Position numbers and translations under genes: made by a program. From positions 1-42,251 of the forward strand of contig URZD01000001.1 in NCBI GenBank assembly GCA_900552305.1: a stretch of DNA of 42,251 nt, written 5' to 3'. Origin of the DNA: an uncultured Eubacteriales bacterium. GTDB taxonomy: Bacteria > Bacillota > Clostridia > Monoglobales > Monoglobaceae. Below are positions 15,652-23,730 of this stretch, one piece after another; position 1 is the first letter of the stretch; the number at the start of each line of letters is the position of its first letter. The notes beneath the pieces are model-generated. The model saw nothing but the letters and a program-made list of their open reading frames with translations. It made no database searches and had not been told where the DNA came from.

Positions 15652-17172
15652 ATGAAAAAAATGAAGAGGGTCATTGGTTTTTTGCTTTGTGCGGCAGTGG
15701 CGGTCAGTGCGTGCGCCTGCGGCAGCGGCAAAAAGACGGCAAAAGCAGAGGATCCGAACACGGTTCCGGAGGATACCTATGAGATACGCTGGTATATGCT
15801 CGGCAAACCGCAGGACGATGTTGCGTCGGTGGAAAAAGCAATCAATGACTACCTTAAAGGCAAGATTAACGCTACAGTAAAAATGACAGCAATGGAAACG
15901 GGACAGTATAATCAAAAGATGTCAACCGTGGTTGCCTCGGGCGAGTATTTTGACATAGCCTTCTGTGCGACGTGGTCGCTCGACTATCTGGCAAATGCCG
16001 CTCTCGGCGCTTTTGTTCAGCTTGACGATTATATGGATACATATCTTAAGGACGTGAAGGCCACCGTGCCGGCTGACTATCTTGACAGCGCAAGGGTTGA
16101 CGGAAAGCTCTATGCTATTCCGGCATATAAGGAGTCTGCCGCACAGTACGGCTGGATTTACAGAAAGGATATTGCCGATAAATACGGTATAGATATGACG
16201 AAATATAAAAATCTTCAGGACTTTTTGCCTGTTGCGGAAATGCTGAAGGCGAAAGAGCCGAGTATACAGTACCCGATTGACTGGGACGCATCGTCAAGCT
16301 ATCAGAGATATATGTATAACTACGGCGACTTTGTAAGACCCGTACAGGATTATAATATAGGAATATCCTATGCGGAGGGAGCCGACGATACAAAGATTGT
16401 CCGCAATCAGGATGCAAAGCTCGAATACAGCGGCGAGGACGTATACAAAATTATGCGCGAATACTACACAAAGGGCTTGGTTAAAAAGGATGTTGCAACG
16501 GCGACAGACCTGAGTGCACGTTTCAACAGCGGAAAAACCTTCTGCTATGTTGCGGAGCTGAAGCCGGGTAAGGTAACGGAAATGGCAAAGAGCTGTCCGT
16601 ACGAGATTGCTCAGGCAGGCGCAACTCCGGTTATAGAAAAGTCGCTGCCGGGTCTTGGCTCGATGATGGCGATTTCTTCAACGTCAAAGAATCCCGAAAG
16701 ATGTGCGCGTTTCCTTAATCTGCTCAACACCGACCCGTACCTCAAAAACCTTGTTGTACACGGCATAGAGGGCAAGCACTATGAAAAGGTTGACGATAAG
16801 ACAATAAGAATATTTGAAGACACAACCTACAGTATGTACGGTTACACATGGGCAATCGGAAACGTATTCCTTGACTACATTTCAACCAAGGACGACCCCA
16901 ACAAACTTGAAGATTTGAAAAAGTTTAACGAGAACGCAATCAAGCGCGAGGCAAATTCGTTCAGCTTTAATCCCGAAGGACTTGAGCTGACAATGGCGGA
17001 GATTTCAAAGGTGAACAAGAAATACGGCTCAATCGGTGCGGACGGATCGGTTGAGGTTGACTATAAGGCAACGCTTGACAGCCTGAATAAGGAGCTTGAT
17101 TCCGCAGGCTTGCAGAAGCTGATAGACGCAATGCAGGAGCAGTATACCGAGTTTTTAAAGAACAGAAAATAA
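15652..17172 (+). CDS. Extracellular sugar-binding lipoprotein of ABC importer (LplA-like)
   Basis: A 506-residue binding protein with a lipobox VSAC (Cys21) and the long form typical of LplA/YtcQ proteins, including the DIAFCATWSLDYLANAALGAF and LYAIPAYKESAAQYGWIYRKD blocks and a long C-terminal lobe (DUF3502-like). It captures an oligosaccharide outside the membrane and delivers it to the two permeases encoded next. The start ATG has AAAGGAA 8 nt upstream. A small hairpin (15617-15632) separates it from the previous gene. No importer ATPase is encoded nearby, which is usual for this class because a shared MsmX-type ATPase is used. Confidence 0.9.
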   Translation: MKKMKRVIGFLLCAAVAVSACACGSGKKTAKAEDPNTVPEDTYEIRWYMLGKPQDDVASVEKAINDYLKGKINATVKMTAMETGQYNQKMSTVVASGEYFDIAFCATWSLDYLANAALGAFVQLDDYMDTYLKDVKATVPADYLDSARVDGKLYAIPAYKESAAQYGWIYRKDIADKYGIDMTKYKNLQDFLPVAEMLKAKEPSIQYPIDWDASSSYQRYMYNYGDFVRPVQDYNIGISYAEGADDTKIVRNQDAKLEYSGEDVYKIMREYYTKGLVKKDVATATDLSARFNSGKTFCYVAELKPGKVTEMAKSCPYEIAQAGATPVIEKSLPGLGSMMAISSTSKNPERCARFLNLLNTDPYLKNLVVHGIEGKHYEKVDDKTIRIFEDTTYSMYGYTWAIGNVFLDYISTKDDPNKLEDLKKFNENAIKREANSFSFNPEGLELTMAEISKVNKKYGSIGADGSVEVDYKATLDSLNKELDSAGLQKLIDAMQEQYTEFLKNRK

Positions 17173-17234
17173 TACGAAAGCACGGGAAGGGTGACATAAC
17201 TTTGTATAAAACAAAAACATTAAGGGGCGGCATG

Positions 17235-18146
17235 ATGAAAGAAATCAGAAAAAACAAAACTCTGTTTTTAATGCTTACGCCCGGAGTAATTCTCTATTTG
17301 CTTTTTAACTATCTTCCTATGTTTGGACTGGTTCTGGCATTTAAAAAAATAAACTACCGTCAAAGCATTTTTCTGTCGCCGTGGTCGGGACTCGATAACT
17401 TTAAGTTTATGCTGAAGTCATCGGATCTACTCCATGCGGTTATAAACACTCTTGCGTACAATGCGGTGTTCCTGTTTGTGGGAATGGTTATGGCGGTAGC
17501 GCTGGCGGTAGCGCTTGATTTAATCAGAAGCAAAATGGCAAAAAAGGTCTATCAGACGATAATGATTATGCCGCACTTTTTGTCGTGGGTAATAGTTGCA
17601 TATCTGCTTTTCGGATTTTTAAGTTTGGAAAACGGCATTATGAACCGCACAGTCATGCCGATGCTCGGACTGGAAGAGGTAAACTGGTATCAAACGCCGA
17701 GCGTCTGGCCCGCAATTCTTATTATTGCGCACTTTTGGCAGGGCTGGGGATATGAAAGCGTTATTTATACCGCGGCAATAGCCGGTGTGGACATGGAGCA
17801 GTACGAAGCGGCTGAAATAGACGGCGCAAATTTGTGGCAGAGAATAATTTATGTAACGATACCGTCCATAAAGCCGATGCTTGTAATTATGCTCATTATG
17901 AAGGTTGGCTCGATACTTAACATGGATATGGGTCTTTTCTATCAGCTGCCGATGAATCAGCCGGCGCTTTACGAAACAACAAATGTAATTTCTACATATG
18001 TATATAATTTGGTGACAGACTCAGGCTCGCTTTCAATGGGAATGGCGTCAGCCGCCTCGTTTGTTCAGTCGATAGTGGGGTTTGTTCTGGTGGTAGGAGC
18101 AAACAAGGTTGCAAAAACAATAGACAGCGACACGGGACTGTTTTAA
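17235..18146 (+). CDS. Sugar ABC transporter permease (LplB-like)
   Basis: A 303-residue membrane protein with six predicted helices. The N-terminal LFLMLTPGVILYLLFNYLPMFGLVLAFKK is the hallmark of LplB/YtcP-partner permeases. The EAA loop that contacts the ATPase is YEAAEIDGANLWQRIIYVTIPS. I place the start at ATG 17235 (AAGGGG 7 nt upstream); TTG 17202 with GGAAGG is an alternative that adds 11 residues. It forms the importer channel with the next gene, which starts 13 bp downstream of its stop. Confidence 0.92.
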   Translation: MKEIRKNKTLFLMLTPGVILYLLFNYLPMFGLVLAFKKINYRQSIFLSPWSGLDNFKFMLKSSDLLHAVINTLAYNAVFLFVGMVMAVALAVALDLIRSKMAKKVYQTIMIMPHFLSWVIVAYLLFGFLSLENGIMNRTVMPMLGLEEVNWYQTPSVWPAILIIAHFWQGWGYESVIYTAAIAGVDMEQYEAAEIDGANLWQRIIYVTIPSIKPMLVIMLIMKVGSILNMDMGLFYQLPMNQPALYETTNVISTYVYNLVTDSGSLSMGMASAASFVQSIVGFVLVVGANKVAKTIDSDTGLF

Positions 18147-18159
18147 GGAGGGGTGCATT

Positions 18160-19044
18160 ATGAATAAAAATAACAAAGCGGTGGACATAATCATTAACAT
18201 GTTTTTTATTGTGCTTTGTGCGGCGTGCATCTTTCCGCTGCTGCTGACATTGAGCATATCGCTGACGGAGGAAAGCACGCTGTATGAATACGGGTACAGA
18301 CTGATTCCGAAGAAGCTGAGCCTTGACGCATATAAATATGTGTTCGGCTCAACGGGCGTTATTATGAGGGCATACGGCGTTACAATATTTGTAACGGTTA
18401 TGGGAACGGTTCTCGGCGTACTTGTAACGTCAATGTATTCGTATGTGATTTCAAGACCGGATTTCAGATACAGAAATGCGTTTTCGTTTTTCTCGTATTT
18501 CACCATGCTGTTCGGCGGAGGAATTGCAGCGACATATTTAATAAAGGTAAATGTACTTCATATGTCAAATACTCTTGCCGTGCTGATTATCCCGGGGGCA
18601 ATAAGCGCATGGAATGTTATGGTGCTGAAATCGTTTTTTGAAACCTCTGTTCCGACGTCTATCATAGAATCGGGAAAGCTGGACGGCGCAGGGGAGCTGC
18701 GGGTGTTCTTCAGGCTTGTCTTTCCGATTGCCATTCCGGGAATTATGACGATTGCACTGTTCATTGCCCTCGGAAAATGGAATGACTGGGCGGCACCCAT
18801 GCTTTATATAACCGACCGAAGGAAGTATACTCTTGCATTTTTAATGCAGAATATGCTGACAAATATAAAAGAGGTGATGGATGCGGCGCAGCAGACGGGA
18901 ATGTCGATTGATATGGAAGAAATGCCGCAGGAAGGGGCGCGTATGGCACTTTGTCTTGTGGCGGCGGGACCGGTGCTTGTGGCATATCCTTTCTTCCAAA
19001 AGTATTTTATACAGGGCATGACAATCGGCGCGGTTAAGGGTTAA
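18160..19044 (+). CDS. Sugar ABC transporter permease (LplC/YtcP-like)
   Basis: A 294-residue permease with six predicted helices, the second half of the importer channel. Typical blocks are ISLTEESTLYEYGYRLIPKKLSL, YFTMLFGGGIAATYLI and the EAA loop IIESGKLDGAGELRVFFRLVFP, with the C-terminal PFFQKYFIQGMTIGAVKG ending seen in nearly all members. AAGGAGG precedes ATG 18160. It lies in one operon with the binding protein and first permease. Transported sugar is inferred, from the neighbouring GH10, GH30 and GH130 enzymes, to be a plant-type or other beta-linked oligosaccharide. Confidence 0.92.
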   Translation: MNKNNKAVDIIINMFFIVLCAACIFPLLLTLSISLTEESTLYEYGYRLIPKKLSLDAYKYVFGSTGVIMRAYGVTIFVTVMGTVLGVLVTSMYSYVISRPDFRYRNAFSFFSYFTMLFGGGIAATYLIKVNVLHMSNTLAVLIIPGAISAWNVMVLKSFFETSVPTSIIESGKLDGAGELRVFFRLVFPIAIPGIMTIALFIALGKWNDWAAPMLYITDRRKYTLAFLMQNMLTNIKEVMDAAQQTGMSIDMEEMPQEGARMALCLVAAGPVLVAYPFFQKYFIQGMTIGAVKG

Positions 19045-19131
19045 TAATCCGAACGAAAAGAGCTTAAAAAAAGAAAAGGTTAAAATAAGGCGGCAACTGT
19101 CGCAAATAAAAAAAGAAGGAGTGTAAATATA

Positions 19132-21291
19132 ATGAAAAAAGTAAGTATGATGAAAAAAGCAATATCGGCGCTTTTAAGCGCTTGCATGATCGTCTCTGTA
19201 CTTGCAACGGGCATGACGGTTTCGGCGGCGGACGGCGAAACGGGCACGGAAGCGACAGCTGCAACGGAGGTATATTACAGCGGTCAAAAACTTAATTCGG
19301 AAACACCCTATCTGCTCATCGGCAAGGCGCCGGGCGCTGCAAAAACAACGCTGAAGCCTTCTGCACAGGCTGCCGACTCTGACGGATCGTGGTCTGTTCT
19401 TGCACAGTTTGACGCAGATACGGGAACATTTACGTTTAAATCGGGAAATGATGTTACGACCAATTCATGGGCGCTTGGATTTCCTTTAGTAAAAATTGAT
19501 ACAAATAATGATGAGAATACCGCGGATGAAAAGTATTATGGAATATACGCAAACGGAAGTCTTACGATTGAGCTTGGGAACAATGTTAATTTGTTGTACT
19601 TTTCTGTCAACTCACGTTATAGTCCAACAGATGCGGCACAGGAAGGTATACACGTTGAGGGCGATTTGACGGTCAACGGAGGTAAAAAAGGTCTGCTCAG
19701 AGTGTCGGCAAATCCGGCAGGAAAGGAAAATGGGGGATTGCAGTCATACGGAATTAACGTCAGCGGAACTGTTACGTTAAACGGAGGTATTCTTGACGCA
19801 TATGAGACTGTGTGGGCAAATTCAGGTGCAGGTTATAAGTTATCAACGAATAAAACTACATTTATAAAGGCAAACAATGTGAAATTAAACGGAGGCGCGC
19901 TGTATCTGCGCGGAAGAGCTTTAGCAAATCCGAGCGGTTATAAGGACAATTTTAAACTTCACGAAATTGGAATAAATAATACGGATGCAATAACGGTCCC
20001 GGATTCGTATAGCCAAAATTGGGACAATTATTTGGAACTGACATCAGGAACAAGTAATGACGATAACAACAATAAAGATAAAGGTAATGATATAAATGCC
20101 GGCAGCGATTTTAAATCAACGCGAGAAGAAAATATGCTTTATGTAAAATATACTCTTGCAGACGAAAAAGGCTTTAAAATCAAGGTTGCGGGTCAGGAGC
20201 TCGGCGGATATGAAAAGTATCTGCATATCGGAAGTGATAATACAGGCATTACAGCGAATGAGGATTCAACAGACGCGGCAGCCGAGTATAATATAACAAA
20301 AAACTCTGACGGCACGCTGACAAAAGAGCTTAAGTTTTTAAAGGACACAAAACTCTACTATGATGTAAAAGGTGCCGGGTATGTGATTGGGTCAGATTCC
20401 GATTTAGTTATAAATACAAATGGAAAAAGTATTGAAATGTATTCGGCAATGAAGTATGAATGGCCTTATACAAGAACATCATGCGTGCGCGCGGACGGCA
20501 ATTTGACAATTACAGGCGGCGGAAGTCTGATGGGACGAATAGAAGGCGAAGCGGTTGAAGATAAGGAAAATGCAAACGACCGCTCTGCAACGGCGGTTAT
20601 TTACAGCGGAGGTAAATTAACTTTTGACGATATAACAGCGGTGCTGTTCATTGCAAAGGAGCGTGCAAATGCGTCAAGTGCTAAATATCCCCAGTCAAAT
20701 GTTTTGTACGCAAATCAGGTTGTTATAAGCGAAAGTGCAAATCTTAAATTAAGAAAAAGCATAGCCCCGACAGATAATTCTGCGGCAGGCTTACTTATAG
20801 CGGGAACAACTGATATTTCTGTTCCGGCAGCAGCGGATTCATTTACGGGTAATATAGAAATTGATAATGCAAATGCGTATGATTGGAAAGGTGCGCTCAG
20901 AAGCGGTGACAAGCTTTACGATTATTCCTACGACAAGATGAAAGCCTCAACATACATGGAGGTGTCGACCGCAGATACAACGGTTGCAATATCCTCTGTG
21001 AGCGTGAATGACGGTGAAACGGTCAGCGACGCTGCAAATACTGTTAAATTTATTCCGACATCGGCGGACGCAGAGGAAGCTCCACAAATCTTCGTTCTGG
21101 CAAAGGCGTGCGACGAAAACGGCGTTCTTACATCTGCCGCGATATACAGCGGAGCGGCTGACGGTAAAGAGCATATACTTACTTTGGGCGGCGCTGAAAG
21201 CGTTAAACTTTATGTTTGGAACGCGGCAGACGGACTTAAGCCTCTTAAAAAGGTCAGAACATATTACGCGGCTGAAACGGCGGCAGAGTGA
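19132..21291 (+). CDS. Secreted repeat protein A (beta-helix-like), tandem paralogue
   Basis: A 719-residue secreted protein with a signal peptide (about 1-32, ending VSA-AD). The first 280 or so residues closely match those of the next gene. They contain strand-turn repeats such as NGSLTIELGNNVNLLYF, VEGDLTVNGGKKGLLRV, VSGTVTLNGGILDAYE and ANNVKLNGGALYLRG, the pattern of a right-handed beta-helix like that of carbohydrate-binding surface proteins of clostridia. A second repeat block follows at about 425-560. The C-terminal 90 residues end in VKLYVWNAADGLKPLKK, a short beta-sandwich tail also seen in its paralogue. No catalytic motif was seen. I infer capture of polysaccharide close to the GH10 and importer. 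No family is firmly recognised. Confidence 0.65.
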   Translation: MKKVSMMKKAISALLSACMIVSVLATGMTVSAADGETGTEATAATEVYYSGQKLNSETPYLLIGKAPGAAKTTLKPSAQAADSDGSWSVLAQFDADTGTFTFKSGNDVTTNSWALGFPLVKIDTNNDENTADEKYYGIYANGSLTIELGNNVNLLYFSVNSRYSPTDAAQEGIHVEGDLTVNGGKKGLLRVSANPAGKENGGLQSYGINVSGTVTLNGGILDAYETVWANSGAGYKLSTNKTTFIKANNVKLNGGALYLRGRALANPSGYKDNFKLHEIGINNTDAITVPDSYSQNWDNYLELTSGTSNDDNNNKDKGNDINAGSDFKSTREENMLYVKYTLADEKGFKIKVAGQELGGYEKYLHIGSDNTGITANEDSTDAAAEYNITKNSDGTLTKELKFLKDTKLYYDVKGAGYVIGSDSDLVINTNGKSIEMYSAMKYEWPYTRTSCVRADGNLTITGGGSLMGRIEGEAVEDKENANDRSATAVIYSGGKLTFDDITAVLFIAKERANASSAKYPQSNVLYANQVVISESANLKLRKSIAPTDNSAAGLLIAGTTDISVPAAADSFTGNIEIDNANAYDWKGALRSGDKLYDYSYDKMKASTYMEVSTADTTVAISSVSVNDGETVSDAANTVKFIPTSADAEEAPQIFVLAKACDENGVLTSAAIYSGAADGKEHILTLGGAESVKLYVWNAADGLKPLKKVRTYYAAETAAE

Positions 21292-21344
21292 CATTGCTGA
21301 TATACAGGGAGGGGAAAGACACATTGTGAGTGTTTCCTCCGTAT

Positions 21345-21376
21345 TCAATGGGCTGTAAACTTTTACAGCCCATTGA
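21345..21376 (+). terminator. 15-bp perfect hairpin between the two paralogous genes
   Basis: 21345-21359 pairs perfectly with 21362-21376, with a 2-nt formal loop. Only a modest T-rich stretch (ACTCTTTT) follows, so it may be a partial terminator or a processing/stabiliser element that sets different levels of the two paralogues. Confidence 0.6.
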
Positions 21377-21412
21377 TAAACTCTTTTGATATAACAGGAA
21401 AGAGAGGACGTT

Positions 21413-23716
21413 ATGAAAAAAATAATATCTGCTTTTTTATGTATTTGCATGACCGTTACGGCGATTTCGGCAATGCCTGTCAGTGCTGAAGGCGCAGACG
21501 CGGCAAGCGTGGTATACTACAGCGGGGAAAGACTTGATTCGGACACGCCGTATCTGCTAATCGGCAAAGCGCCGGGCGCTGCAAGCACAACAGTGAAGGC
21601 TTCCGCACAGGATACCGATTCCGATGGAACGTGGACGCTCCTTGCGCAGTTTGACGCGCAGTCGGGAACGCTCACATTTAAATCCGGAAGGGATATAACA
21701 AACAACCCGTGGGAGGTCGGTATGCCGCTTAAACAAATCGACGCGGACGGCGACGGCGACGCTTCAAATGATAAATACTATGGAATATACGCAAACGGAA
21801 GTCTTACCGTTGAGCTTGGAAACTATGTCAATCTGCTGTATCTTGGTCGTCAGTCGCCGAGCGATTTTGGGCAGGAGGGCATACATATAGAAGGCGATTT
21901 GACGGTCAACGGCATGAAAAAGGGAATGCTCAGGGTGACGGCAAACCCTGCGGGAAAAAAGAACGGAGGCTTGCAGTCGTACGGCGTTTATGCAAGCGGC
22001 ACGGTCACGCTGAACGGTGGAGTTATTGATGTTTATGAAACAACATATAATTTAGGTTATTTTCATCTTGAACACAATTATACAACGCTTATAAAGGCAA
22101 ATGATATCAGCCTAAGCGGCGGCTCGCTTTATCTTCGTGCAAGAAACAACAGCGCAAGCCTTGCAAACAATAAAAAGCTTTATGAAACCGAAAGCGGAGA
22201 AATCTACGTGCCGGATTCATATGAGAAAAAATGGGCGACCGAGTTCGAGTATGCGCCTGATTCGTCAGCAACGGATCAGGACAGAACAAAGGGAAACGAC
22301 GGCAATGAGAATTTTCATGAGGGCGAGCAGGAAAATGACCGATACGTCAGACTTGAGCCGGCGGCGGGCTATGAGATAACAATTTTTAATAATGCCGACG
22401 CGCCTATAGCTCTCAGCGGCGATGCTAAATATTTGGTAAAAAGCGGTGAAGGCTATGCTGCATCGGAGAGAGCGGGCGGCGCATATGCCGAGTATGACGC
22501 AGGCTCCAAAACACTGTATATTTTACAGGACACAGAGCTGAATGTTGCATCGGACAGCTACAGAACAGATATGGCAAGCTCGTGCATATATTCGGACGGC
22601 GATTTGACTGTCAGCATTCCCGAGGACGTGACGCTGACGCTTAGCGGACAGAATAACGGAAGAAACAAAAACCTTCGCGCCAAGGGCAACATAACCATAT
22701 GCGGCGAGGGTCGTATCAAGGCGTTTGCGTGCAAGGATTACCTCGGCACAAGCGAAAACTCGGCTGCGATATGGTCTGACAGCGGAAACGTCACAATCAA
22801 GGAAAGGATAAATGCGAATCTCTACACTCGTGAGCTGTCAAGCGGACAAATTGCGCATATTATTTATGCGGGCGGACACAGCGTTGAAATCGGCGAATAT
22901 ACAACCGTCAAAATGGGAACGGATTTGGGAAAGCTCTTCAATGACGGCACGGACCTGACGGTCTATGACGCTGCCGAGGCGAAGATGGCGCAAAGCGCCG
23001 AGACAAAGACAGCCGGAGCGGAGCCTAAGTCGGAGCTGATTGATTATAACAAATCGGACGTGGCAAATATGAAGTATCTTTCGGTTGCGCCGATGCCTAT
23101 GAAGATTGAACGGACAGAAGGCTTTGACAGCCGCGGACTGCTCCCGATGAGCAGACCGGAGCTTGAGCCGGTGTTTAATCTTGATATTGCGTCTGTTCCG
23201 TCCGTTTCGGACTTGTCGATAGATAACGGCGCGGAAATCGCGGGAATCTCCGCGGACGGAAAGAAACTTAAAATTACGCTTGGCGGCGTGAAAGCCGGCG
23301 GCGAATATACGTTAAAAATTAAAAATGTTAAGAATGCGGCAGGACTTGAATATGCCGATGAGTACAGCTTTAAGGCGTCTGACGGCTGCGATGTTCTTTC
23401 GGTAACGCTTAACGGCTCGGAGTGCGGAAGTGTAGGGGCGAGCAATGATGTTTGCGTGACTCTTTCAAAGGCGGGCTCCGTGCCTGTGATGAATGCGGTT
23501 GTGACTGCTGTGGTATGGGAAAAGGTGAATGCGGGCGAAAAGAGCGTTTTAAGGCTTAAGTCCGCGTCCTCACAGCAGATTACGGATATTACGGGAATAC
23601 AGAAGGTTAATTTCGATGGAATAAAGGCGGACGCGGGCAATGTGATACGAGTGTTCGTGTGGGACAGCCTTACGGGCGTTAAATCGCTGTGCAGGGCGGC
23701 GGAGTTTGTAGGCTGA
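21413..23716 (+). CDS. Secreted repeat protein B (beta-helix-like), tandem paralogue
   Basis: A 767-residue secreted protein, signal peptide about 1-25 (VSA-EG). The N-terminal region (VYYSGERLDSDTPYLLIGKAPGAA onward to about 270) is a near copy of protein A, with the same beta-helix-like repeats. The second repeat block (about 385-510: DLTVSIPEDVTLTLSG, GNITICGEGRIKAF, GNVTIKERINANLYT) is divergent. It ends with an Ig-like region and the tail VIRVFVWDSLTGVKSLC, a C-terminal module shared with many clostridial secreted enzymes. No catalytic residues could be assigned. Its GAGAGG site precedes ATG 21413, and the GH10 gene starts 14 bp after its stop. Confidence 0.65.
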   Translation: MKKIISAFLCICMTVTAISAMPVSAEGADAASVVYYSGERLDSDTPYLLIGKAPGAASTTVKASAQDTDSDGTWTLLAQFDAQSGTLTFKSGRDITNNPWEVGMPLKQIDADGDGDASNDKYYGIYANGSLTVELGNYVNLLYLGRQSPSDFGQEGIHIEGDLTVNGMKKGMLRVTANPAGKKNGGLQSYGVYASGTVTLNGGVIDVYETTYNLGYFHLEHNYTTLIKANDISLSGGSLYLRARNNSASLANNKKLYETESGEIYVPDSYEKKWATEFEYAPDSSATDQDRTKGNDGNENFHEGEQENDRYVRLEPAAGYEITIFNNADAPIALSGDAKYLVKSGEGYAASERAGGAYAEYDAGSKTLYILQDTELNVASDSYRTDMASSCIYSDGDLTVSIPEDVTLTLSGQNNGRNKNLRAKGNITICGEGRIKAFACKDYLGTSENSAAIWSDSGNVTIKERINANLYTRELSSGQIAHIIYAGGHSVEIGEYTTVKMGTDLGKLFNDGTDLTVYDAAEAKMAQSAETKTAGAEPKSELIDYNKSDVANMKYLSVAPMPMKIERTEGFDSRGLLPMSRPELEPVFNLDIASVPSVSDLSIDNGAEIAGISADGKKLKITLGGVKAGGEYTLKIKNVKNAAGLEYADEYSFKASDGCDVLSVTLNGSECGSVGASNDVCVTLSKAGSVPVMNAVVTAVVWEKVNAGEKSVLRLKSASSQQITDITGIQKVNFDGIKADAGNVIRVFVWDSLTGVKSLCRAAEFVG

Positions 23717-23730
23717 CCGGGGGTGTGATG

